Source: Oceanicola sp. 502str15 (GTDB lineage Bacteria; Pseudomonadota; Alphaproteobacteria; Rhodobacterales; Rhodobacteraceae). From it: a stretch of DNA of 64,000 nucleotides. Of the stretch, positions 28,023-36,600 are shown piece after piece. Where the stretch lies: contig NZ_WYDQ01000001.1 of NCBI RefSeq assembly GCF_024105635.1, forward strand, positions 3,596,501 through 3,660,500, written 5' to 3'. The first letter of the stretch is position 1, and each line of letters begins with the position of its first letter. The notes beneath the pieces are model-generated. The model made no database searches, had not been told where the DNA came from, and saw only the letters and a program-made list of their open reading frames with translations. The position numbers and the translations under genes are program-made.

Positions 28023-29618
28023 TCAGGCGATGTCGAATTGCAGCGGCTTGATCGACTGGAAGAGCTGGGTCGCGGCCAGCTTGTTCAGCACGTCGTCGGG
28101 CACCCGGTCATCGACGTAGAGCAGAGCGATGGCGTCGGTGCCCACCGAGGAGCGGCCAAGCGTGAAGTTGGCGATGTTCACACCGTTGGTGCCCAGCGTC
28201 TGGCCGAGGGTGCCGATGATGCCCGGCACGTCCTTGTTGGTGGTGTAGAGCATGTGCTCGCCGATCTCGGCGTCGATGTTGATGCCCTTGATCTGGATAA
28301 AGCGCGGCTTGCCATCCGAGAACACGGTGCCCGCGATCGAGCGCTCGCGCAGCTCCGTCACCACCGTCACCTTGATGTAGCCGTCGAAGGCGCCGGACTT
28401 GTCCTGGTTGGTGGTCGAGATCTTCACGCCGCGTTCTTTGGCGATGACCGGGGCGCTCACGAGGTTCACGTCGGGGTTGGCCCGTTTCATGATGCCGGCC
28501 ACGACCGAGCAGTTCAGCGCGGGCAGGTTCATCGAAGACACGACACCGTCGTAGAGGATGTTGATCGCCTTGATCGGCTCATCGGTCATCTGCCCGATGA
28601 AGGCGCCGAGGTGATCGGCCAGCTTGACCCACGGCCCCATGACCTTGGCCTCTTCGGCGGTCATCGAGGGCATGTTGAGCGCGTTCTCTACCGCGCCGTC
28701 GAGCAGGTAGTTCGACATCTGCTCGGCGACCTGAAGCGCCACGTTTTCCTGCGCTTCGGAGGTGGAGGCGCCGAGGTGCGGGGTGCAGACCACGTTGGGC
28801 AGGCCGAAAAGCACGTTCTCGGTGGCAGGCTCAACCGCGAACACGTCGAGCGCGGCCCCGGCGACATGGCCGGATTTCAGCAGTTCGGCCAGCGCCTCTT
28901 CGTCGATCAGCCCGCCACGGGCGCAGTTGATGATACGCACGCCCTTCTTGGTCTTGGCAAGGTTCTCCCGGCTCAGGATGTTGCGGGTCTGGTCGGTGAG
29001 CGGGACGTGGAGGGTGATGAAGTCGGCGCGGGCGAGCAGCTCGTCGAGCTCGACCTTCTCGACGCCGATCTTGTCGGCCTTCTCCTGACTGAGGAAAGGG
29101 TCATAGGCGGCGACCTTCATCTTAAGGCCGCGCGCACGGTCGCAGACGATCCCGCCGATGTTGCCTGCCCCGATGACGCCAAGGGTCTTGCCGGTCAGCT
29201 CGACGCCCATGAACTTGCTTTTTTCCCACTTGCCCGCGTGGGTCGACTCGGAGGCCTCGGGCAGTTGGCGGGCGACGGCGAACATCAGCGCGATGGCGTG
29301 CTCGGCGGTGGTGATCATGTTGCCGAAGGGCGTGTTCATCACGATCACGCCTTTCTTAGAGGCGGCTTCCTTGTCGACATTGTCGGTGCCGATGCCGGCG
29401 CGACCGACGACTTTGAGGTTGGTGGCGCTCTCCAGCAGCTTGGCGGTCACCTTGGTGGCGGAGCGGATGGCGAGGCCGTCATAATCGCCGATAACGGCGG
29501 CGAGGGCGTCCTTGTCCTTGCCCAGCTCGGGGCGGAAATCCACCTCGATGCCGCGGTCGCGGAAAATCTGGACGGCGGTTTCGGAGAGTTTGTCGGAAAC
29601 GAGAACTTTGGGAGCCAT
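28023..29618 (-). CDS. serA: D-3-phosphoglycerate dehydrogenase
   Basis: This is a 531-residue long-form SerA. The NAD-binding Rossmann segment has GKTLGVIGAGNIGGIV, the catalytic His is in CTPHLGASTSEAQ, an intervening ASB domain follows, and the C-terminus is an ACT domain (DVPGIIGTLGQTLGTNGVNIA). It oxidises 3-phosphoglycerate to 3-phosphohydroxypyruvate, the first step of serine synthesis. serC lies just upstream on the same strand, separated by a 97-bp repeat-bearing gap. Confidence 0.96.
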   Translation of the reverse strand: MAPKVLVSDKLSETAVQIFRDRGIEVDFRPELGKDKDALAAVIGDYDGLAIRSATKVTAKLLESATNLKVVGRAGIGTDNVDKEAASKKGVIVMNTPFGNMITTAEHAIALMFAVARQLPEASESTHAGKWEKSKFMGVELTGKTLGVIGAGNIGGIVCDRARGLKMKVAAYDPFLSQEKADKIGVEKVELDELLARADFITLHVPLTDQTRNILSRENLAKTKKGVRIINCARGGLIDEEALAELLKSGHVAGAALDVFAVEPATENVLFGLPNVVCTPHLGASTSEAQENVALQVAEQMSNYLLDGAVENALNMPSMTAEEAKVMGPWVKLADHLGAFIGQMTDEPIKAINILYDGVVSSMNLPALNCSVVAGIMKRANPDVNLVSAPVIAKERGVKISTTNQDKSGAFDGYIKVTVVTELRERSIAGTVFSDGKPRFIQIKGINIDAEIGEHMLYTTNKDVPGIIGTLGQTLGTNGVNIANFTLGRSSVGTDAIALLYVDDRVPDDVLNKLAATQLFQSIKPLQFDIA

Positions 29619-29662
29619 GGGGTTTGGTCCTTTGAGAATGGGTATTCGGATTTGATTGGGGT

Positions 29663-29714
29663 GGTGGGTTTAACCCCACCCTACGAGGCTTCGTAGAGTG
29701 GGCGTTAATCCACC
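29663..29714. repeat. Head-to-head pair of REP-like palindromes (REPIN-like) between serC and serA
   Basis: GGTGGGTTTAACCCCACC followed by CTAC (29663-29684, minus orientation) and GTAGAGTGGG..TTAATCCACC (29693-29714, plus orientation) face each other across 8 bases. Both follow the plan GTAG-G(T)GGG-centre-CCACC. The second copy ends two bases before the serC stop codon. Confidence 0.75.
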
Positions 29715-29715
29715 A

Positions 29716-30894
29716 TCATGCGGCTTCGGAGAGCGCCTCGATCTCGGCCTCGAAGGCCCATTCGAGCCAGGGCAGCATCGCCTCGATGTCGGAGGTCTCG
29801 ACCGTGCCGCCGCACCAGATGCGCAGGCCCGGAGGGGCGTCGCGGTAGGCGCCCACGTCGAGCGCCACGTTCTCGTCGCCCAGCCGCTTGGCCACGGCCT
29901 TGGCGAAGGCGGCACCATCCGCAATGCGCGCATCGGTGAACTTCAGGCAGACCGAAGTGTTGGAGCGCGTGGCCGGATCGGCGGCGAGGTTGTCGATCCA
30001 GTCGCGGGCTTCGCAGAAATCGAAGATCGCCTTGGCGTTGGCATCGGCGCGGGCGATCAGGCCCTTGAGGCCGCCGACCGATTTGGCCCAGTCCAGCGCA
30101 ACGAGGTAATCCTCGACCGCCAGCATGGAGGGGGTGTTGATGGTTTCGCCCACAAAGACGCCTTCGATCAGCTTGCCGCCCTTGGTGAGCCGGAAGATCT
30201 TGGGCAGGGGCCATGCGGGGGTGTAGCTTTCGAGCCGTTCGACGGCGCGGGGCGAGAGCACCAGCATCCCGTGGGCCGCTTCGCCGCCCAGCACCTTCTG
30301 CCAGGAGAAGGTGGTGACATCGAGCTTGTCCCAGGGCAGGTCCATCGCGAAGGCCGCCGAGGTGGCGTCGCAGATGGTCAGGCCCTCGCGGTCCGCCGGG
30401 ATTGCATCGCCATTGGGCACACGCACGCCGGAGGTGGTGCCGTTCCATGTGAAGGTGACATCGGTGTTGAAATCGACTTCCGCGAAATCGACGATCTCGC
30501 CATAGTCGGCGGTCTTCACTTCGGCGTCGATCTTGAGCTGTTTGACCACATCCGTGACCCAGCCCGCACCGAAGCTCTCCCAGGCGATCATCGTCGCCTT
30601 GCGCTCCCCGAGCAGGTTCCACATGGCCATTTCAACCGCGCCGGTGTCGGAGGCGGGGACAATGCCGATGCGGTAATCGGCGGGGATGCCGAGAATTTCG
30701 CGGGTGGTCTCGATTGCGTCCTTCAGCTTGGTCTTGCCAATGGCTGCGCGGTGCGACCGGCCGAGGGCGGCGTCGGAAAGCTTGTCGAGCGTGAAGGTGG
30801 GGATTTTGGCGCAGGGGCCGGAGGAAAAGCGCGGGTTCGACGGAACGTCGACAGGTTTGGTGGCCGGGCGCGCTGCCGGAGCTTGGTTAGCCAT
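29716..30894 (-). CDS. serC: Phosphoserine aminotransferase (alphaproteobacterial type)
   Basis: This is a 392-residue PLP enzyme. The start [18 protein letters not shown] is followed by [17 protein letters not shown]. The PLP lysine is in [14 protein letters not shown], and [17 protein letters not shown] residues ([17 protein letters not shown]) form the substrate region. It converts 3-phosphohydroxypyruvate to phosphoserine. A longer ORF to 30978 is open, but the extra residues are the leader RNA read as protein. Operon with serA; serB is divergent. Confidence 0.95.
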   Translation of the reverse strand: MANQAPAARPATKPVDVPSNPRFSSGPCAKIPTFTLDKLSDAALGRSHRAAIGKTKLKDAIETTREILGIPADYRIGIVPASDTGAVEMAMWNLLGERKATMIAWESFGAGWVTDVVKQLKIDAEVKTADYGEIVDFAEVDFNTDVTFTWNGTTSGVRVPNGDAIPADREGLTICDATSAAFAMDLPWDKLDVTTFSWQKVLGGEAAHGMLVLSPRAVERLESYTPAWPLPKIFRLTKGGKLIEGVFVGETINTPSMLAVEDYLVALDWAKSVGGLKGLIARADANAKAIFDFCEARDWIDNLAADPATRSNTSVCLKFTDARIADGAAFAKAVAKRLGDENVALDVGAYRDAPPGLRIWCGGTVETSDIEAMLPWLEWAFEAEIEALSEAA

Positions 30895-30965
30895 TTCTGG
30901 TATCCTTACAGATATGTGCCTCTCGTTGGGGAGAGGTGTCCCACCGCCGCATGTAGAGGCAGGCC
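30895..30965 (-). promoter_or_regulatory. serC leader-like structured 5' UTR
   Basis: On the minus strand the leader has CCTCTC-CCCAAC-GAGAGG (30936-30919), a perfect 6-bp stem with a 6-base loop, ending about 25 bases before the serC ATG. A second GCCTCT (30960-30955) upstream could pair with the same GAGAGGC, so two folds compete. The element then runs into TGTAAGGATACC and the start codon. Position and sequence recall the alphaproteobacterial serC motif described in comparative RNA searches; the match is from memory. Confidence 0.65.
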
Positions 30966-31105
30966 CGGGCTGCCGCAAGCGGGAAAATGCGCCGGATGCG
31001 ACCGATGTCGCGGCAAAAGCGGCGGCGGGCGTTCCGATCGGAAACAGCTTGGCGCGGCGTGGGGGGCATGGTTAAACCCGCCCGACCCGAGCCAGGAGGC
31101 CCTGC

Positions 31106-31978
31106 ATGTTTGTTGTCGTTCTGATCGCCCGCCCCGGCGGGCTGGACCCCGCGATGCCCGAAGCCCTGCGCAATGCATGGGGCGGGGGCGATGTGCAGTG
31201 GCTGGCACCCGACGAGGCGGCGGAGTTCGCGCTGCTGGGGGCGCTGCCGGGTAACGCGCCCGAGGTTGCCGCCGAGATGCGGGCGATGGGGGTGGATCTC
31301 AACATCCTGCCCGGCGAAGGGCGCCGCAAGAAGCTGCTTCTGGCCGATATGGATTCGACCATGATCGAGCAGGAATGCATCGACGAACTGGCCGCCGAGG
31401 CGGGTGTGGGCGAGCGGGTGGCGGCGATCACGGCGCGGGCGATGAATGGCGAGCTGGATTTCTTCGAGGCGCTCGACGAGCGGGTGGGCCTGCTGAAGGG
31501 GCTGCCGGTGAGCGTGATCGACAAGGTTCTGGCCGAGCGCATCACTTATCGTCCCGGCGGCAAGGTGCTGCTGTCCACGATGAAGGCCAATGGCGCGCGC
31601 ACGGCGCTGGTGTCGGGCGGGTTCACGGCCTTCACTGCCAAGGTGGCGGCAGAGCTGGGCTTCGACGAGCATCGCGCCAACGTTCTGCTGACCGAGGGCA
31701 ACAGCTTGAGCGGGAAGGTTCAAAAACCGGCGCTCGGCAGCGATGCCAAGGTGCAGGCGCTGATGGAGATCGCGGGTGCGCTCGACCTCGGCAACCATGA
31801 CGCCATCGCCGTGGGCGACGGTGCCAATGATCTTCCGATGCTGGATACGGCGGGTATTGGCGTTGCGATGCACGCCAAGCCGGTGGTGGCCGCAGAGTGC
31901 GACGTGCGGGTCGACCATGGCGACCTCACGGCTCTGCTCTACCTTCAGGGCTACGCGAAGTCGGAGTTCGTCGCGTAG
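31106..31978 (+). CDS. serB: Phosphoserine phosphatase
   Basis: This is a 290-residue protein. An N-terminal ACT-like region precedes the HAD motif LLADMDSTMIEQECIDELA (nucleophile DxDST). ALVSGGFTAFTAKVA and VGDGANDLPMLDTAGIGVA are the later motifs of SerB. It makes L-serine from phosphoserine, completing the pathway with serA and serC, which lie divergent from it. Its TAG stop is embedded in a REP-like palindrome. Confidence 0.95.
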   Translation: MFVVVLIARPGGLDPAMPEALRNAWGGGDVQWLAPDEAAEFALLGALPGNAPEVAAEMRAMGVDLNILPGEGRRKKLLLADMDSTMIEQECIDELAAEAGVGERVAAITARAMNGELDFFEALDERVGLLKGLPVSVIDKVLAERITYRPGGKVLLSTMKANGARTALVSGGFTAFTAKVAAELGFDEHRANVLLTEGNSLSGKVQKPALGSDAKVQALMEIAGALDLGNHDAIAVGDGANDLPMLDTAGIGVAMHAKPVVAAECDVRVDHGDLTALLYLQGYAKSEFVA

Positions 31979-31996
31979 GGCGGGACTTGTCCCGCC
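31975..31996 (+). repeat. REP-like palindrome, copy 1
   Basis: GTAGGGCGGGAC-TT-GTCCCGCC: an 8-bp perfect stem (GGCGGGAC/GTCCCGCC) behind a GTAG head. The head supplies the serB stop codon. The same 22 bases recur at 42204-42225 (one end base pair differing) and 53148-53169, both in the opposite orientation. Confidence 0.8.
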
Positions 31997-32012
31997 GTGC
32001 TTGCCGCGCCGC

Positions 32013-32981
32013 TCAGAAGGCGGGGCGGATTTCGCCCACTTCGATGTTCCGCCGATTGGTCTCGCTGGTCCAGGCCCGCTTGCGCACCGCCGGGTCGTCC
32101 TTGTCGAGCACGCCGTACTTCACCAGCAGCGCGGCCATGGTGCATTCTGCCGCCCGGGTGGTGCCATCGGCCACTTTCAGCGCGATTCCGAGGCCTTGGC
32201 CCGGTATGATCGCGGTGAAATAGCCCTCCGCCCCGGTCTTTACCGCCGCGCGGCCCTTGGCGGCGCGCATCAACTCGGTGCAGGCGCGGCCCTCGCCGGC
32301 CACGAGCTCGGGATGGGCCATCATGGCATCACGCAGCTGTGCCTCGGCAGAACCTTCGGGGGCGGCGGCGAACTTTGCCATGGCCCGGGCCATCGCCGTC
32401 ACGGAGCTGCGGTAGTTGGGGGCCGAACACCCGTCGATCCCGTAGCCCGCGGTCTCCTCGTCGCAAATCTCCTCCCAGGCGGCGAGGGCGGCCTGCTGCA
32501 CCGGATGATCCACCTCGTGATACTCTGTGCCGGCGCCAAGGTGCTTGCTCAGCGTCAGAAAGCCTGCGTGCTTGCCGGAGCAGTTGTTGTGCAGCTGGCA
32601 GGGCGCTTCGTCGGCCTTGATGAGGCCCTCCCGTGCGGGGCGATCGTCGGGCATCTGGGGGCCGCAGCGCAGATCGGCATCGCCCAGCTCGAGGGCGGCG
32701 AGCCAGCGGGCGACGGGCTTGGTGTGGATCAGAGCGCCGTTGTGCGAGGCGCAGGAGAGGGCGAGCTGCTCGGTGCCCAGGTGCCGGGCCGCTGCGGCGC
32801 CCGAGCGCACGAGGGGCAGGGCCTGGATCATCTTTGCCGCCGAACGGGGGTAGACCGGAAGGCCGGGCGCGCCGCGTCCGTCAATCAGCTCTCCCGCCGC
32901 ATTCACCACCGCGATGTGCCCGAAATGGACCGACTCCACCGCCTCACCGCGGGTCACTTCGACCAAAAGCTCTGCCTGCAT
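32013..32981 (-). CDS. L-asparaginase II family protein
   Basis: This is a 322-residue cytoplasmic protein of the Asparaginase_II family. Recognisable parts are ELLVEVTRGEAVESVHFGHIAV, the CASHNGALIHTK segment, HNNCSGKHAGFLTLSKHLG and the GYGIDGCSAPNYRSSVT region. These conserved Ser/His/Cys-rich loops mark the family, distinct from the E. coli AnsA/AnsB fold. It should hydrolyse asparagine to aspartate and ammonia. It stands alone between serB (convergent) and an IalB-like gene (divergent). Confidence 0.88.
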   Translation of the reverse strand: MQAELLVEVTRGEAVESVHFGHIAVVNAAGELIDGRGAPGLPVYPRSAAKMIQALPLVRSGAAAARHLGTEQLALSCASHNGALIHTKPVARWLAALELGDADLRCGPQMPDDRPAREGLIKADEAPCQLHNNCSGKHAGFLTLSKHLGAGTEYHEVDHPVQQAALAAWEEICDEETAGYGIDGCSAPNYRSSVTAMARAMAKFAAAPEGSAEAQLRDAMMAHPELVAGEGRACTELMRAAKGRAAVKTGAEGYFTAIIPGQGLGIALKVADGTTRAAECTMAALLVKYGVLDKDDPAVRKRAWTSETNRRNIEVGEIRPAF

Positions 32982-33139
32982 GCCTCACCTCTCCGTATTG
33001 TAAGCGAAATTCTGCCAAGAGGGCTTTCGCAGATATGGGAAATCACGTTACATTGAGGCAGAGCAAGTTGAAAAGACATTCGCCACCTGCAAGGAAAGGC
33101 GAAGGCTTGAGGCAGAGGCAGCTGGAGGCTGTGGAACAC

Positions 33140-33664
33140 ATGACAAACCGGGTTTGGGCTGGCCTCGTGGCTGGCGGCATTGCACTGGCCGCATCGGCAG
33201 GCTTTGCGCAGGAGAGCGACAATCGCGTGGCGGCAAAGACCGACTGGTCTGTGTTTGTCGAGGATAGCCCCAAGGAGTGCTGGAGCGTTTCGGCACCCAA
33301 GGAAACGGTGAACACCCGCGATGGCCGTGTCGTCGCGGTGCGGCGAAGCGACATTCTGCTGTTCGTCACCTTCCGCCCCGGCAGCAATGCGGGCGAGGTG
33401 AGTTTTACCGGCGGCTACCCCTTTGCGGGCGGCTCCACGGTGACGCTGGATATCGGCGGCACCCAGTTCGAGCTGTTCACCGAGGGCGAGTGGGCCTGGT
33501 CGGCCAGCCCGCAGGATGACGCCAAGATCCTCACCGCCATGAAGCGCGGCTCCGAGGCCAAGCTTTCGGCCCGTTCGAGCCGGGGCACCCGCACCGAAGA
33601 CAGCTTTTCGCTGCTCGGTCTGACCGCCGCCATCGAAGAGGCCGAAAAGCGCTGCGGCGGTTGA
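33140..33664 (+). CDS. Invasion-associated locus B (IalB) family secreted protein
   Basis: This is a 174-residue protein with a signal peptide (WAGLVAGGIALAASAGFAQ) and a mature beta-rich domain starting KTDWSVFVEDSPKECWSVS. A D-W-x-V start, an early Cys and a closing C-G-G are typical of IalB-like proteins of Rhodobacterales. The molecular function of the family in free-living bacteria is unknown. A long ORF upstream in frame from 32633 is not used because it opposes the asparaginase gene. Confidence 0.78.
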   Translation: MTNRVWAGLVAGGIALAASAGFAQESDNRVAAKTDWSVFVEDSPKECWSVSAPKETVNTRDGRVVAVRRSDILLFVTFRPGSNAGEVSFTGGYPFAGGSTVTLDIGGTQFELFTEGEWAWSASPQDDAKILTAMKRGSEAKLSARSSRGTRTEDSFSLLGLTAAIEEAEKRCGG

Positions 33665-33721
33665 TCGGAGCCAACGGATCGGCTTAGGCTCGCGTCAGGA
33701 TTTTTCTGCGGAGTCATTGCC

Positions 33722-34249
33722 TTGCCATTCATCCTTGGTGCCATCGCGCTGCTGGGCGCGGCCTATTTCTGGTATGTCCGCATGAAGGGCGCCGCCGATA
33801 TGGCGGGCGAACTGATGGACGCGGCTGGCGATGTGCGGGCCGCGGCCCGGCGGTTTGGCTACCGGCTGCGCAAGAGGGAACACCCGGTTGACGGCATCGA
33901 AGAGCCGGTGGTCGCCACGGCCGGCATTGCCGAGGCCTTCATTTCGCTCGATGATTTGCCGACCCGCAGCCAGCGTACCGGCATCCTTCAGGGGCTGCAG
34001 AAGGCCTATCGTGTCGATCTCAACGGCGCCGAGGAGGCTGCCGTTCTGGGGCGCTGGCTCGTTGGGCAATGCGGCGCGCCCGATGCGGCTATCGCTCGCA
34101 TCGTGAAGAAGCTCCTCACGCTGGGCGGGCAGGACGAGTTGCAGCCGCTTCTCACCGTTCTCAACACTGCCGCCAGTGCCGATGGTGGCACCCTCGGACC
34201 GCGCCAGCGCGAGGCGCTCGAGGACATATCCCGCCGCTTCGGTGTCTGA
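33722..34249 (+). CDS. Membrane-anchored hypothetical protein
   Basis: This is a 175-residue protein with a TTG start (GCGGAG about ten bases upstream). Residues 1-20 form a membrane helix (PFILGAIALLGAAYFWYVRM), followed by an Arg-rich juxtamembrane stretch and a helical C-terminal domain of about 130 residues with repeated Leu/Ala. The C-terminal part vaguely resembles a TerB-like helical fold, but that is not secure. It is in the same direction as rlmN, 69 bp upstream, and may be co-transcribed. Confidence 0.7.
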   Translation: MPFILGAIALLGAAYFWYVRMKGAADMAGELMDAAGDVRAAARRFGYRLRKREHPVDGIEEPVVATAGIAEAFISLDDLPTRSQRTGILQGLQKAYRVDLNGAEEAAVLGRWLVGQCGAPDAAIARIVKKLLTLGGQDELQPLLTVLNTAASADGGTLGPRQREALEDISRRFGV

Positions 34250-34318
34250 GAAAACCTTTGCAATAAGGGTCTCGCCGCCCTATGTGGTCGGCTTGAACCC
34301 GACACCCGGAGAGACCCA

Positions 34319-35506
34319 ATGACCGAGGCCAGTGCCCCGATCACGCAAGACGTGGCGACGATTCCCCGCAAGCTGCCCGAGAGCGGCAAACGCAACATCG
34401 TCGGCCTGACCCGTGAAGGGCTGGCCGAAGCGCTGCGTGGCATCGGTGTGGCCGACAAGCAGGTGCGGATGCGGGTGAACCAGATCTGGCAGTGGATCTA
34501 CCAGTGGGGCGTGCGTGATTTCGAGGCGATGACCAATCTCTCCAAGGCCTTCCGGGCCGAGCTGGACGAGGCGTTCGAGATTGCGCTGCCCGAGGTGGTG
34601 AAGCGCGAGGTTTCGGCTGACGGCACCCGCAAGTACCTTGTGCGCATTGCGGGCGGGCACGAGGTCGAGACGGTCTACATCCCCGAGGAAGATCGCGGCA
34701 CGCTCTGCATTTCTTCGCAGGTGGGCTGCACGCTGACCTGTTCGTTCTGCCACACCGGCACCCAGAAGCTGGTGCGCAACCTGACCGCGGGCGAGATCAT
34801 CGGCCAGGTGATGCTGGCGCGCGATGACCTTGGCGAGTGGCCCGAGCCCGGCAAGGGCTCGGATGAGAACGGGCCACGCCTGCTCTCCAATATCGTGCTG
34901 ATGGGCATGGGCGAGCCGCTCTACAACTTCGAAGCCGTCCGCGATGCCATGAAGATCGCCATGGACGGTGAGGGGATTTCGCTGTCGCGTCGAAGGATCA
35001 CCCTGTCGACCTCGGGCGTGGTGCCCGAAATCGCGCGGGCCGCCGAGGAGATCGGCTGCCTGCTCGCGGTGAGCTTCCACGCCACCACCGACGAGGTGCG
35101 CGACAAGCTGGTGCCGATCAACAAGCGGTGGAACATCGAGACCCTGCTGAACACGCTGCGGGAGTACCCGCGCCTGTCGAACTCGGAGCGCATTACCTTC
35201 GAATACGTCATGCTCGACGGGGTGAACGACAGCGATGCCGACGCCCGCCGACTGGTAAAGCTGATCTCCGGCATTCCCGCCAAGATCAACCTGATCCCCT
35301 TCAACGAATGGCCCGGCGCGCCCTATAAGCGATCGAGCTGGGAACGGATCGAGGCCTTTGCCGACGTGGTCTACAAGGCGGGCTATGCCTCTCCGATCCG
35401 CACACCGCGTGGCGAAGACATCATGGCGGCCTGCGGGCAGTTGAAGTCCGAGACCGAGCGCGCGCGCAAGAGCCGCAAGGAAATCGCGGCGGAGGCCGGG
35501 CTTTAG
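34319..35506 (+). CDS. rlmN: Dual-specificity 23S rRNA A2503 / tRNA A37 C2-methyltransferase RlmN
   Basis: This is a 395-residue radical-SAM enzyme. The Cx3Cx2C cluster motif is [14 protein letters not shown], followed by [14 protein letters not shown] (SAM-binding GEP) and the C-terminal AACGQL with the methyl-carrying cysteine. ISSQVGCTL and the [12 protein letters not shown] region also fit. It methylates C2 of adenosine in rRNA and tRNA. The start ATG is preceded by GGAGAGACCCA. Confidence 0.96.
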   Translation: MTEASAPITQDVATIPRKLPESGKRNIVGLTREGLAEALRGIGVADKQVRMRVNQIWQWIYQWGVRDFEAMTNLSKAFRAELDEAFEIALPEVVKREVSADGTRKYLVRIAGGHEVETVYIPEEDRGTLCISSQVGCTLTCSFCHTGTQKLVRNLTAGEIIGQVMLARDDLGEWPEPGKGSDENGPRLLSNIVLMGMGEPLYNFEAVRDAMKIAMDGEGISLSRRRITLSTSGVVPEIARAAEEIGCLLAVSFHATTDEVRDKLVPINKRWNIETLLNTLREYPRLSNSERITFEYVMLDGVNDSDADARRLVKLISGIPAKINLIPFNEWPGAPYKRSSWERIEAFADVVYKAGYASPIRTPRGEDIMAACGQLKSETERARKSRKEIAAEAGL

Positions 35507-35541
35507 GATTCTGTTAACCAGAATCGGATGAAGCTGCGGCC

Positions 35542-36048
35542 ATGCAGCGGATATCCTTTCAGGTCAGCAATGCCACGCTCTCGGAGTTGATGGATGAAGC
35601 CCGGGGCGATGACATCTCGGTTGGCGACCTGTTGCGCGATGCGGTGCGCCGGGAGCTTCGGCGCAGGCATCCTTCGTCAAACATGGCTCGTCGGCCGGAC
35701 GAGCAGCAGATTGCGCGGCTCGCCGAGCGGGTCGGGCCGGCTTTTGCCGAGGCCGAGAGCTGGGATCGGCTCGTGACCAGCCTCGAGGGTCTTGGGTACG
35801 AACTGCGGCCCTCGGGCGGCGGGCTCGTTGTGTGCGAAGCGCCGGGCGGACAGCGCCTTTGTTCGGCGTCGGAGCTCGGGTATGCCTATGCCCGGCTCAT
35901 CCATCGCTTCGGCGGGCCGTTTCCGGGGCACTCGCATCGCCATTTGGTCGAACGGGTGCTTGGCACGGAGGCCCATGCGCCGGATGGCCCAAAAGCCCTG
36001 CAGGAGCCCCGGGGCGCTACTGGCAGCCTTCTTCAGCCCAGAGCTTGA
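35542..36048 (+). CDS. Hypothetical protein with ribbon-helix-helix-like N-terminus
   Basis: This is a 168-residue protein. The N-terminal MQRISFQVSNATLSELMDEA and DISVGDLLRDAVRREL stretch reads like a ribbon-helix-helix strand plus two helices. The C-terminal part (SLEGLGYELRPSGGGLVV, then FGGPFPGHSH) recalls short segments found in relaxase C-termini, from memory and with low certainty. Its last 32 bases overlap the 3' end of the minus-strand CxxCH gene; the Arg/Pro-rich final residues may not be conserved. Confidence 0.6.
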   Translation: MQRISFQVSNATLSELMDEARGDDISVGDLLRDAVRRELRRRHPSSNMARRPDEQQIARLAERVGPAFAEAESWDRLVTSLEGLGYELRPSGGGLVVCEAPGGQRLCSASELGYAYARLIHRFGGPFPGHSHRHLVERVLGTEAHAPDGPKALQEPRGATGSLLQPRA

Positions 36049-36463
36049 GATTGCCCTTGAAGGTGCCGCCCAGCGGGTGGGGCTTGGTGAGGTTGTCGAT
36101 GAACTCGGGGTTCAGGTAGTTGGTCGCCTGCTCGCAGATGCGCTCTTGCGTCCACTCATGGCAGTTTGTGCAGGTCTGCTCTTTCCAGATCTCCTCGGGC
36201 AGGCCCTCGAGCGGCGGAAACAGCGGCGTGTTCTCGGTGAACACCTGCTCGATCGTCTTGCCGCGGATCTCCTCGACACCGCCCACCAGCGGCTCTCCCC
36301 AGCGGACCGGGCCAACGGGCTCTTCGGGGCCTTCGACCTGACCATTCTCCTCCACGTCGAGGATGATGACCGCCGGGTCGCGCGCCTCCTGCGCGGCAGC
36401 GGATGCAGCCACGAGCAGGGCGGCAAACAGCCCAATCACGAGACCTGCACGATTTTCTTTCAT
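36017..36463 (-). CDS. Periplasmic CxxCH protein, putative small c-type haem protein
   Basis: This is a 148-residue protein with a signal peptide ending about ASAAAQEA. A single haem-c motif CTNCH lies at residues 98-102 (EQTCTNCHEWTQ). No methionine follows it, but His129 (KPHPLGG) could be the second axial ligand; C110 and C147 may form a disulfide. No known cytochrome family is recognised. It overlaps convergently with the preceding plus-strand gene and is divergent from the YceI-OmpA gene. Confidence 0.72.
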   Translation of the reverse strand: MKENRAGLVIGLFAALLVAASAAAQEARDPAVIILDVEENGQVEGPEEPVGPVRWGEPLVGGVEEIRGKTIEQVFTENTPLFPPLEGLPEEIWKEQTCTNCHEWTQERICEQATNYLNPEFIDNLTKPHPLGGTFKGNLKLWAEEGCQ

Positions 36464-36600
36464 TCTGCTCGCCCGTTGCGTTTAGTATCGGGACGCTAGC
36501 AACAGTTCCGCCTCCGGGCAATTCATGTTCCCAACTCATCCGCCCGTTGGGCGGCATTTGCAACAGAACCCATTTTCAACCTCAACCCAGGGAGGTTTCC

